A stretch of 64,000 bases of DNA from Sulfuricurvum kujiense DSM 16994 (GTDB lineage: Bacteria; Campylobacterota; Campylobacteria; Campylobacterales; Sulfurimonadaceae): assembly GCF_000183725.1 (NCBI RefSeq), contig NC_014762.1:868001-932000 (forward strand). The letters are read 5' to 3'. Shown here in pieces: positions 56,309 through 64,000 of this stretch (the first letter of the stretch is position 1; every line of letters begins with the position of its first letter). The translations under genes and the position numbers were made by a program. The notes under the pieces were generated by a model, which saw nothing but the letters and a program-made list of their open reading frames with translations, searched no databases and was not told the DNA's origin.

Positions 56309-57184
56309 ATGAAACGGGAAACGAAACATCACCATGCCGATAGCGTCAACAGAGTTTTGTCGTATATCTATCTGCACATCGATACCGATTTGAATGTTGC
56401 GGAATTGGCGGAGATGGAGGGGATAAGCCCCCATCACCTGCACCGCATTTTCAAAGAGGAGACGGGACGGAATCTGTTTGAAACGATCAAATCGATACGT
56501 CTCCAAAAATCTGCCAGTCTGTTATTGACCAATAAATACGCCACTGTTTCGGAGATCGCGCAGATGTGCGGATACAGTTCGCAAACCTCCTTTATCAAAG
56601 CGTTTAAAGAGCGCTTTCATACGACCCCGAAAGTATGGAAAAGCGGGGAATCTTTGCTCTATTCCGAAAAAATTCTTGAGGGTTCGTCATTTGGAAATTC
56701 CGATCGGGATTTCAGCGGAACGATTCCGAAAATCGTTAAAAGTCCCCCTATTTATGCAGCGTATATACGTCATAGAGGATACAATATTTCCATAAAAAAC
56801 AGTTGGAATCGGTTGGTAGGATGGAGTATCGAAAACACTATTCCCGAAAATGCACGGCAAATCGGATTTCATCACGACAATCCTACGATTACCCCGCCGG
56901 ACGAGTGTGCCTATATAGCCGCTATCGAGGTAAAAAAAGGGATGCGGCTGCATGGAAGCGTGGCGTATTTTGAAATCCCCGCATCGTTGTGTGCCGTTTT
57001 CCATATACAGGGAAAATACGGGGATGTTCTCCACTTTATGCGCTATGTTTATCAGATATGGCTTCCTGAGAGCGGTTTTGAAGCGAAAACACTGCCTCCG
57101 TATGCGATTTATCGGAAAAACCATTTTGTGGATGAATCCGATGAATTTGACCTCGAGTTTTATCTGCCGATCACCGTTTTATAA
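56309..57184 (+). CDS. AraC-family regulator with GyrI-like effector domain
   Basis: 291 residues. The AraC DNA-binding domain is at the N-terminus (about 12-110) with both helix-turn-helix units: LNVAELAEMEGISPHHLHRIFK and ATVSEIAQMCGYSSQTSFIKAFK, at about 31-52 and 79-101. The C-terminal half (about 140-291) is a GyrI-like small-molecule binding domain, with PIYAAYIRHRGYNISI near 148 and DEFDLEFYLPI at the end. This layout is that of Rob/SoxS-like multidrug or stress regulators. No Shine-Dalgarno is seen before the ATG, which follows the hairpin cluster. The target is unknown. Confidence 0.88.
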   Translation: MKRETKHHHADSVNRVLSYIYLHIDTDLNVAELAEMEGISPHHLHRIFKEETGRNLFETIKSIRLQKSASLLLTNKYATVSEIAQMCGYSSQTSFIKAFKERFHTTPKVWKSGESLLYSEKILEGSSFGNSDRDFSGTIPKIVKSPPIYAAYIRHRGYNISIKNSWNRLVGWSIENTIPENARQIGFHHDNPTITPPDECAYIAAIEVKKGMRLHGSVAYFEIPASLCAVFHIQGKYGDVLHFMRYVYQIWLPESGFEAKTLPPYAIYRKNHFVDESDEFDLEFYLPITVL

Positions 57185-57276
57185 AAGATTGGATTTTAAA
57201 GTCCGTTTTCTTTTAAATGAGATATTAATCGCTCACCTACTATAATCTTTACCAGTTTTTTTCAAGGCATTTTTTT

Positions 57277-60200
57277 ATGAGCACGATTCCTCCGTTTACC
57301 CATTTGCACCTCCATACCGAATACTCTCTTCTTGACGGTGCCAACAAAATATCCGCACTTGCCGCGCGTGTCAAAGAACTCGGGATGACGTCGGTGGCGA
57401 TGAGCGACCACGGCAATATGTTCGGGGCGATCGATTTTTATCAGCAGATGCGCGGAGCGGGGCTTAAACCGATCATCGGGATGGAGGCGTATATTCATAA
57501 CGGCGAGGATTTGGGGGATAAAACGATCAAACAGCGTTTTCACGTTTGTTTGTTTGCCAAAAACGAAGCGGGTTATAAGAACCTCATGTACCTCTCTTCC
57601 CAAGCCTATATCAACGGCTTTTACTACTTCCCCCGTATCAACAAACAGCTTCTTCGCGAAAACAGCGAGGGAATCATCTGCACCTCGGCGTGTTTGCAGG
57701 GGGAGGTGAATTGGCATCTCAACACCAATAGCGAACGTAACGTCAAAAACGGAGCGTTAGGGTATGACGAAGCCAAACGGATCGCGTTGGAGTACCGCGA
57801 GATTTTCGGGGATGATTTTTACATGGAGATCATGCGTCACGGTATCGCCGATCAGCTTTTTATCGACGAGCAGGTGATTCGTATCTCCCAAGAGACCAAT
57901 ATCAAGCTCATCGCGACCAACGACACCCACTACACCTATGCGGACGATGCACAGTATCACGAAGCGTTTATGTGTATCGGGATGAATAAACTCTACGATG
58001 ACCCCAAGCGTATGCGCCACTCCGTCCATGAGTTTTATATCAAGTCCCCTGAGCAGATGGCACGGCTGTTTGCCGATATCCCCGAAGCGCTCTATAACAC
58101 TCAGGAAATTGTCGATAAATGCCAGCTGGAGCTGAAACTGGGGAATCCGACACCGCCGAATTTCAAATTTACGACCGAATATGCCCGTGAAGAGGGGTTG
58201 GAAATTGCGGAAGATTCGGAGTACTTTATCCACCGATGCCGCATCGGTCTCGAAGAGCGTCTGATCCATGTGCCACAGACGCGGCATACCGAATATCGCG
58301 AGCGCCTAGAGTTCGAGATGGAGGTGATCAACCAGATGAAATTCCCCGGCTACATGCTCATCGTTTGGGATTTCGTCCGTGAAGCAAAACGGATGGGGAT
58401 CGCGGTAGGTCCCGGACGGGGATCGGCGGCGGGGAGCCTCGTCGCGTACGCGCTCGAGATTACCGACATCGATCCGATGAAATACGATTTGCTTTTCGAG
58501 CGTTTCTTGAATCCGGAGAGGGTATCGATGCCCGATATCGATATGGACTTTATGCAGGCGCGCCGCGGCGAGATCATCGATTACGTCGTCCAAAAATACG
58601 GGCGCGAACAGGTCGCACAGATCATCACATTCGGTTCGTTGTTAGCCAAAGGGGTTATCCGCGACGTTGCGCGCGTTTTGGAGATGCCGCTCTCCCAAGC
58701 CGATATGATGGCCAAACTGATCCCCGATGAGTTGGGAATCACCCTTAACGGTAAAACCAAAGGGGGCGAATTCAAACCCGGAGCATTCCAAAAAGAGCCG
58801 AAGATTCAAGAGTTGATTGAAAATGATGCTCAAGCAATGCGGGTATGGGAGTTTTCTAAAAAGCTTGAAGGGCTCAAACGCAATGCGGGGATGCATGCGG
58901 CGGGGGTCGTTATCTCCAACGAACCGCTGTGGAAGAAAACGCCGATCTACAAACCCTCGGGCGAGGAGACGTTTGTCACCCAGTATTCGCTCAACTACCT
59001 CGAAGACATCGACCTGATCAAATTCGACTTCTTGGGACTTAAAACGCTCGATGTTATCGACAACGCGATCAAACTGATCAAAAAACGGTACAACAAAGAG
59101 GTCAACTGGCACACGATCGACGAGAACGATCCGAAAGTGTACGAGATTATCCAAAGCGGTGACACGATCGGGATGTTCCAGATAGAGAGCTCGGGGATGC
59201 AGGATTTGAACAAACGGCTCAAACCGAGTTCATTCGAGGACTTGATTGCGGTACTCGCCCTTTACCGTCCGGGACCGATGGAATCGGGGATGCTGGATGA
59301 TTTTATCGAGCGTAAACACGGCCGTCAGGCGATCAGTTATACGTTCCCCTCAATGGAACCGATCCTAAAGCCTACCTATGGGGTTATCGTCTACCAAGAG
59401 CAGGTCATGCAGATCGTACAAACGGTCGGCGGCTTCAGCCTTGGCGGGGCGGACATCGTTCGCCGTGCGATGGGGAAAAAGAAAATCGAAGAGATGCAAA
59501 AGTACAACAAAGAGTTCTCTGAGGGTGCGGCTAATCAAGGGTTAGATTACAAAAAAGCCTCCGAACTCTTTGATCTGATCGAAAAATTTGCCGGATACGG
59601 GTTCAACAAATCCCACTCGGCGGCGTACGCGATGGTCACCTTCCAGACGGCATGGCTCAAAACCTATTATCCGCAGGAGTTTATGGCGGCATTGCTCACC
59701 TCGGAAAAAGACAACACCGACAAGGTCGTCAAATACATCGATGAAGCCAAACGGATGAAAATTTTCCTCGGTGCTCCCGATATCAACCACTCGCAGCTCG
59801 AATTCTCCGCGATCACGAAAGACGATCAGGATCAAATCCTCTTCGGTCTGGGGGCGATCAAAGGGGTCGGCGAAGCGGCGGTCGAGTCGATCTTAGAGGC
59901 GCGTAGCGAGGGTGAGTTCAAAGACATCCAGGATTTCATCAACCGCATCGAACCGCAAAAGGTGAACAAAAAGGTGATCGAATGTATCATCAAAGCGGGG
60001 GGACTGGATCACTTCGGATATTCCCGCCGAGCGTTGTTGGAGCAGGTCGAAACCCTCGTCGAGACGGCGAAAAAAGGGTCGTCTTTGAAAAAAGATGCCC
60101 AGTTCAGCCTTTTCGGGGATGATGAAGAGGTGACGGCAGTCGAGTTGAACCTCAAAAATATGGATGAGTTTGATCTCAAAACGCTTCTGGATTTCGAGAA

Positions 60201-60816
60201 AGATACCCTCGGGTTCTATGTCTCGGGCCATCCGCTCGACAACTACCGCGATCAGATCGACGCGATCAACTATACCCTCTCATCTGAGATCGAGAATATC
60301 GCCGACGGCTCCAGCGCCATCTTTATCGGAAAGGTCGAAGAGATCACGAAAAAGATGTCGAAAAAAGGGTCTATGTTCGGATTAGTAAGCCTCATGGACT
60401 TCCACGGCAATATCGAAGTGATGCTTTTCAGCGATAAAGTCGACCAGCTCGAAGCGATGGATTTGGACGAGCCGATCGCGTTCAAGGTCAAAGTGACCCA
60501 TACCGAGATGTTCACCCGTATCAGCGTCACCAAAATCATGACGTTAACCGAAGCGAAAAAAGAGGCGAAAAAGGTGGAGACGAAGATCGTCGAAAACCTC
60601 CCTCCGCAGGAGCCGTTGCAGCTGCGTATCCGCCTCAGCGACAATCTTGAGACATTAGAGAAACTCTATACTCTCGTCCGCCGTCATCCGGGACGCCGAG
60701 AGATCAAACTCACGATTGTCTCGAAACTTGCCGATGTAGTGATCGATTCGGCGATACGGGTGGATAACAAGGTGATCGAAGAATTAAGTGCTTTAGAAGA
60801 TGTGGATGTGATTTAA
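57277..60816 (+). CDS. dnaE: DNA polymerase III alpha subunit
   Basis: Replicative DNA polymerase, 1179 residues. The PHP domain starts HLHLHTEYSLLDGA (about 9-22). The catalytic palm includes GPGRGSAAGSLVAY near 380 and PDIDMDF near 417, with the third aspartate further on in the palm. A helix-hairpin-helix and then an OB fold (about 990-1070) are at the C-terminal side. ATG start after a GCAT-rich leader. It stands alone, and a small gene follows after 37 bases. Confidence 0.96.
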   Translation: MSTIPPFTHLHLHTEYSLLDGANKISALAARVKELGMTSVAMSDHGNMFGAIDFYQQMRGAGLKPIIGMEAYIHNGEDLGDKTIKQRFHVCLFAKNEAGYKNLMYLSSQAYINGFYYFPRINKQLLRENSEGIICTSACLQGEVNWHLNTNSERNVKNGALGYDEAKRIALEYREIFGDDFYMEIMRHGIADQLFIDEQVIRISQETNIKLIATNDTHYTYADDAQYHEAFMCIGMNKLYDDPKRMRHSVHEFYIKSPEQMARLFADIPEALYNTQEIVDKCQLELKLGNPTPPNFKFTTEYAREEGLEIAEDSEYFIHRCRIGLEERLIHVPQTRHTEYRERLEFEMEVINQMKFPGYMLIVWDFVREAKRMGIAVGPGRGSAAGSLVAYALEITDIDPMKYDLLFERFLNPERVSMPDIDMDFMQARRGEIIDYVVQKYGREQVAQIITFGSLLAKGVIRDVARVLEMPLSQADMMAKLIPDELGITLNGKTKGGEFKPGAFQKEPKIQELIENDAQAMRVWEFSKKLEGLKRNAGMHAAGVVISNEPLWKKTPIYKPSGEETFVTQYSLNYLEDIDLIKFDFLGLKTLDVIDNAIKLIKKRYNKEVNWHTIDENDPKVYEIIQSGDTIGMFQIESSGMQDLNKRLKPSSFEDLIAVLALYRPGPMESGMLDDFIERKHGRQAISYTFPSMEPILKPTYGVIVYQEQVMQIVQTVGGFSLGGADIVRRAMGKKKIEEMQKYNKEFSEGAANQGLDYKKASELFDLIEKFAGYGFNKSHSAAYAMVTFQTAWLKTYYPQEFMAALLTSEKDNTDKVVKYIDEAKRMKIFLGAPDINHSQLEFSAITKDDQDQILFGLGAIKGVGEAAVESILEARSEGEFKDIQDFINRIEPQKVNKKVIECIIKAGGLDHFGYSRRALLEQVETLVETAKKGSSLKKDAQFSLFGDDEEVTAVELNLKNMDEFDLKTLLDFEKDTLGFYVSGHPLDNYRDQIDAINYTLSSEIENIADGSSAIFIGKVEEITKKMSKKGSMFGLVSLMDFHGNIEVMLFSDKVDQLEAMDLDEPIAFKVKVTHTEMFTRISVTKIMTLTEAKKEAKKVETKIVENLPPQEPLQLRIRLSDNLETLEKLYTLVRRHPGRREIKLTIVSKLADVVIDSAIRVDNKVIEELSALEDVDVI

Positions 60817-60853
60817 TCGTAAAGTTTAAGTGATAAAATATAGAGGCGATTAC

Positions 60854-61087
60854 ATGGAAAAAGAAAAAAATGAATTCTCTGATTTATCTGATCATGAACT
60901 TGTGAATTCTTTTGGTCAGACTGGTGATCCATGGGTTCATGAAATTATTAAAGCCGAAGAACGTCGCCGTACAGCATACAAAGCATTAAAACAAGCAACA
61001 ATATCAAATAAAATAGCTATAGCCTCTTTTTTAGTGGCATTTGCTAGTTTGATAGTTGCCGTTATTGCAGTAGTTAAAAGTAGTTAA
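60854..61087 (+). CDS. Small membrane protein of unknown function
   Basis: 77 residues from the ATG at 60854, with GAGGCG upstream; a GTG at 60830 would add eight residues. The N-terminal half is polar and acidic (FSDLSDHELVNSFGQTGDPW), the middle is basic (EERRRTAYKALKQ), and residues about 55-75 are one membrane segment, so it probably anchors at the inner membrane by its C-terminus. No family recognised. The composition is a little more A+T-rich than dnaE. Confidence 0.6.
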   Translation: MEKEKNEFSDLSDHELVNSFGQTGDPWVHEIIKAEERRRTAYKALKQATISNKIAIASFLVAFASLIVAVIAVVKSS

Positions 61088-61088
61088 A

Positions 61089-61110
61089 ACTCTCACTCAA
61101 GAAAGTGAGA
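61089..61110 (+). terminator. Hairpin after the small membrane protein gene
   Basis: CTCTCACT (61089-61096) and AGTGAGAG (61103-61110) around CAAGAA, one base after the stop codon. No T run follows, so strength is uncertain. Confidence 0.4.
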
Positions 61111-61163
61111 GACAAGAAAAGTACCTATGATTAGTGCGTGGGAAAGTATCACGAAATATTTGT

Positions 61164-61169
61164 TATAAT
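61164..61169 (+). promoter_or_regulatory. -10 box of the DUF433/DUF5615 pair
   Basis: TATAAT at 61164-61169 in TTGTTATAATG, 28 bases before the ATG at 61197, which has GAGGAAAAC upstream. Confidence 0.45.
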
Positions 61170-61196
61170 GTTTTAACTTTCCATGAGGAAAACATT

Positions 61197-61421
61197 ATGG
61201 CTGAATACCAATCCATTATCACCATCAACCCTCAAATACGTTCGGGTAAACCGACGATTCGCGGGATGCGTATCAGCGTGTATGACATCCTCGATATGCT
61301 CGCGAACAAGATGAGTTTTTCCGATATCATCGAAGATTTCCCCGAACTCACTGAAGAGGATATCCTCGCGGCACTCTCGTATGCAGCAGATAAAGAACAC
61401 AAAGTTTCGATCTGCGCATGA
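61197..61421 (+). CDS. DUF433 antitoxin-like protein
   Basis: 74 residues of the DUF433 family (start ITINPQIRSGKPTIRGMRISVYDI, about 8-31, then DFPELTEEDILAALSYAA). The family is a winged-helix antitoxin that pairs with PIN-like toxins. The ATG at 61197 is chosen from the ribosome site; an upstream in-frame extension overlaps the promoter. It overlaps the next gene by four bases (ATGA), as toxin-antitoxin pairs usually do. Confidence 0.87.
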   Translation: MAEYQSIITINPQIRSGKPTIRGMRISVYDILDMLANKMSFSDIIEDFPELTEEDILAALSYAADKEHKVSICA

Positions 61422-61753
61422 AGCTTCTATTTGACCAAAATATCTCCTATAGATTGGTCGCAAAAGTAAGTGACATTTTCCCCGAATCGGCTCATGTTGC
61501 CGCTCTAAAACTCGATAAAGCCTCTGATTATGAAGTTTGGGAATATGCCAAAACGAACGGCTTTGTTATCGTAACAAAAGATTCTGATTTCAATGATCTC
61601 ACTACCTATCACGGATTCCCTCCTCATATTATTTGGCTTCGCGCGGGAAACAGTTCGGTAGAAAAAAATGCAGAGCTTCTGCTTGGGTATGCGGAGCGGA
61701 TTAAAACGATGATTTTGAGTAATGAGACAGGGATTGTCGAAGTTATCGGATAA
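61418..61753 (+). CDS. DUF5615 PIN-like toxin
   Basis: 111 residues of the DUF5615 (Mut7-C-like/PIN-like) family. MKLLFDQNISYRL at the start and VTKDSDFNDL near 49-58 carry the conserved acidic residues expected for a metal-dependent nuclease. It is coupled to the DUF433 gene by ATGA and is its likely toxin partner. The cellular target, probably RNA, is inference from the family. Confidence 0.85.
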   Translation: MKLLFDQNISYRLVAKVSDIFPESAHVAALKLDKASDYEVWEYAKTNGFVIVTKDSDFNDLTTYHGFPPHIIWLRAGNSSVEKNAELLLGYAERIKTMILSNETGIVEVIG

Positions 61754-61789
61754 TAACAAAAAATAAAATTTAGATAGAGAGTAAAAAAT

Positions 61790-63028
61790 ATGCGCGAATT
61801 TAACGAAGAGATGATCAGCTTTATCGATGCCTCCCCGACCCCGTTTCATGCGGTCGAGTGGATGGCTCGTACGTTGGAGTGCCGAGGATTCACCCGTCTG
61901 GCAGAAGATGAGAAATGGGAGCTTGAAGAGGGGCAGGATTACTACGTTACCCGTAATGACTCGTCGATCATCGCTTTTAGCTATCCGCCGTGCAGCGAAA
62001 AAGGGTATACCATCGTCGGTGCCCATACCGACTCTCCTCACCTGCGTCTCAAACCGAGTCCCCTGACTACTGTTTCGGGCGTCAAACGTCTCGGCGTCGA
62101 ACCCTACGGCGGAGTATTGCTGAATCCGTGGTTTGACCGTGATTTGTCATTGGCGGGGCGTATCGTCTATTTAGACGGTGAAGTGCGCAAAGAAACCCTT
62201 ATCAATATCGACCGTCCGATCGCCGTGATCCCCTCGCTGGCGATCCATCTCGACCGCGAGGCAAACAGCTCCAGAACGATCAATGCCCAGAGCGATATCG
62301 TCCCGATTATCGCGACGGGGGACGTCGAATTTGAGAGCTTTATCCTTTCCCAGATACAAGACGATACCGGTGAGCTGACCCTTTTGGCGCATGAGCTTAG
62401 CTTTTATGAGCACCAGAAAGGTTCATTCGTCGGTGTCGAGAGTGAGTTTATCACATCGGCCCGTTTGGATAACCTCCTCAGCTGCTATGTAGGATTGCAG
62501 GCACTGCTGGAGACCTCGTATCCGATGATGTGCGCATTTATGGATCACGAAGAGGTGGGAAGCGAGAGCCATGTCGGAGCAGGGGGGACGTTTGTCGAAG
62601 AGACGTTGCGCCGCATTGCCGGGAATGATTTTGAGAAGCTGATGCGCCGCTCATTGATGGTCTCGTGTGACAATGCCCATGCCCAGCACCCGAATTTTCC
62701 GGGTAAACACGAGTCTGAGCACGCACCGCTGTTAAATCAGGGGGTAGCGATCAAGATCAACTCCAACCAGCGCTATGCGACAAGCTCACGGACGCAGGGA
62801 CGGTTTGTGCAGTGTGCCCGAGCGCTTCATATCCCGACGCAGACCTTTGTGACACGCAGCGATACGGCATGCGGATCGACGATCGGGCCGATCACGGCAA
62901 CCCGTTTGGGGATCGAGACGATCGATGTCGGTGTACCGACGCTGGCGATGCACTCTATTCGCGAACTTGCAGGAATCAGCGATGCGTTCGGTCTCTATCG
63001 CATTCTGATCCATTTGGGAGATTATTGA
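61790..63028 (+). CDS. M18 family aminopeptidase
   Basis: 412-residue cytoplasmic zinc aminopeptidase. Metal-binding and catalytic residues lie in GAHTDSPHLRLKP near 76-88, the MDHEEVGSESHVGAGG segment near 249-264, and SCDNAHAQHPNF near 293-304; the terminal histidine is in TLAMHSIRE near 386-394. It is full length. The stop codon TGA overlaps the ATG of the next gene by one base (TGATG-type). Confidence 0.93.
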   Translation: MREFNEEMISFIDASPTPFHAVEWMARTLECRGFTRLAEDEKWELEEGQDYYVTRNDSSIIAFSYPPCSEKGYTIVGAHTDSPHLRLKPSPLTTVSGVKRLGVEPYGGVLLNPWFDRDLSLAGRIVYLDGEVRKETLINIDRPIAVIPSLAIHLDREANSSRTINAQSDIVPIIATGDVEFESFILSQIQDDTGELTLLAHELSFYEHQKGSFVGVESEFITSARLDNLLSCYVGLQALLETSYPMMCAFMDHEEVGSESHVGAGGTFVEETLRRIAGNDFEKLMRRSLMVSCDNAHAQHPNFPGKHESEHAPLLNQGVAIKINSNQRYATSSRTQGRFVQCARALHIPTQTFVTRSDTACGSTIGPITATRLGIETIDVGVPTLAMHSIRELAGISDAFGLYRILIHLGDY

Positions 63029-64000
63029 TGCCTGAGATGATATCCCCCGCCGAACTCAAAGCGCTGATCGATCAGACCTATAAGGTCGAAGAAGAGTATG
63101 TCGCCCTTCGCCAATCGTATGATCATTTACAAAGCACTATCGAGCAGGTGATCGAGTTTCTCCCCAACGCTATTTGGATTGTGGAGACGGACGGGAGCAT
63201 CTTTTTGCAAAACTCGCAAGCCAAAGCGCTGGGAAAACTGTTCGATACGCTGCATCTGGACGAAGAAGACTATGAGATGACCTTCAAAGAACGCTCCTAT
63301 CTCATCAAATCGGCGCAGCATAATGAGAAACGGTTGTTGAGCGCCACCGACATCACCGAACAAAAGCGCAAAGAAAATCTCGCCACGATGGGGCAAATGG
63401 CGGCACATCTAAGCCATGAGATCCGTAATCCGATCGGCTCTATCGCGCTGCTCGCTTCGACATTGATGAAGCGGGTCAAAGAGGAGAACAAGCCGATTGT
63501 GATGGAGATCCAAAAATCGCTCTATCGGATCGAGAGGATCATCAAAGCGACGTTGATGTTTTCCAAAGGCTCAAATGCGCAAAAGAACGCTCTGCGGTGG
63601 TGGCAGATTCGCGAAGCGCTTACCAGCGCTATCGGCTATTACAGCTATGCTAAAAACATAGAGTTCGATTTTCCCGAAGAGGATTTTGAGCTTTACGGTG
63701 ATTTGGATCTGCTGACGATGCTTTTTACGAACTTTGTCTTTAATGCCATCGATGCCATCGAGCTGGATGAAGAGGAGGAGGGAAAAATACAAATCCTCCA
63801 TTCGCTGGAGGGGGAATTCCATGTTTTTGAAATCTATGACAGCGGTATCCCTATCGAGAACAAAAAGTGGCTTTTTGAAGCGTTTAAGAGCACGAAAGAA
63901 CGGGGCAACGGCCTGGGATTGGTACTCTCTAAAAATATCGTCGAGTCCCACGGGGGCGAGATAGCTCTTTGCGAGGGTGAACGCAAAGGGTTCCGTTTCA
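63028..64000 (+). CDS. Cytoplasmic PAS-type sensor histidine kinase, FlgS-like (runs off the window)
   Basis: At least 324 residues; the 3' end is outside the window. A coiled coil at 10-45 is followed by a small PAS-like domain (NAIWIVETDGSIFLQNSQA, about 52-70), then the phosphoacceptor helix AAHLSHEIRNPIGSIALLA with His130, and HATPase_c with NFVFNAIDAIE near 235, YDSGIPIENK near 270 and GNGLGLVLSKNIVESHGG near 292-309. No membrane segment. The HEIRNPIGSI core and cytoplasmic layout resemble FlgS, the kinase that activates sigma-54 flagellar genes in Campylobacter and Helicobacter; this is likely but not proven. Confidence 0.82.
   Translation, partial: MPEMISPAELKALIDQTYKVEEEYVALRQSYDHLQSTIEQVIEFLPNAIWIVETDGSIFLQNSQAKALGKLFDTLHLDEEDYEMTFKERSYLIKSAQHNEKRLLSATDITEQKRKENLATMGQMAAHLSHEIRNPIGSIALLASTLMKRVKEENKPIVMEIQKSLYRIERIIKATLMFSKGSNAQKNALRWWQIREALTSAIGYYSYAKNIEFDFPEEDFELYGDLDLLTMLFTNFVFNAIDAIELDEEEEGKIQILHSLEGEFHVFEIYDSGIPIENKKWLFEAFKSTKERGNGLGLVLSKNIVESHGGEIALCEGERKGFRF

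Overview
The window looks like the chromosome of a free-living Campylobacterota (formerly Epsilonproteobacteria), most like Sulfuricurvum/Sulfurimonas. The clues are: the gene order HIT-pheS-pheT-aroA-ispH-rpsA-unknown-serA, which I recall from Campylobacter; a MutS7-type mismatch protein with an HNH tail; FlaG and FlgS-like flagellar genes; and promoters with a clear TATAAT box but little -35 signal. The genus is inferred from gene content, not from a search.

Region 1 (1-12.7 kb) is housekeeping: argH, an OsmC-like protein, a short-chain dehydrogenase, a HIT protein on the opposite strand, then a tightly packed run pheS, pheT, aroA, ispH, rpsA, a membrane-anchored unknown and serA, many joined by 1-4 base overlaps.

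Region 2 (12.7-22.8 kb) is a complete type I secretion locus: an outer-membrane TolC-like protein with a Sel1-like tail, a LapB-type ABC transporter, a HlyD/LapC adaptor, a LuxR-type regulator, an unknown protein, and after a terminator a LapA-like surface protein. That protein has an N-terminal retention module and 34 perfect tandem copies of an 18-bp unit. A SulP transporter follows.

Region 3 (24.4-36.1 kb) is the most unusual part. An intact mutS7-HNH gene is followed by an A+T-rich island with a type I restriction-modification system (hsdR, hsdM, hsdS), a Hanks-type protein kinase between hsdR and hsdM, and a small membrane protein after hsdS. On the far side lies a second, diverged copy of the 3' end of mutS7, whose stop overlaps the next chromosomal gene (a MTH1187-type thiamine-binding protein). 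Related A+T-rich modules also flank the island. The island therefore appears to have entered at the 3' end of mutS7, leaving a partial duplicate.

Region 4 (36-47.7 kb, minus strand) holds a dual-Cache/CheW receptor-like gene split by an in-frame TAG, the SelO AMPylase, a FapA/DUF342 protein, and an RND efflux operon (TolC, membrane fusion protein, and a pump encoded as two half-size ORFs joined by TGATG).

Region 5 (47.8-64 kb) is mixed: efp, a DJ-1 protein, a DUF1566 lipoprotein-like secreted protein, flaG, a 7TM-DISM histidine kinase with its OmpR-type regulator, a DUF481 outer-membrane protein, a YaiI/YqxD protein, an aminotransferase-thioesterase pair, an AraC regulator preceded by three consecutive hairpins, dnaE, a DUF433/DUF5615 toxin-antitoxin pair, an M18 aminopeptidase and a FlgS-like histidine kinase that runs off the end.
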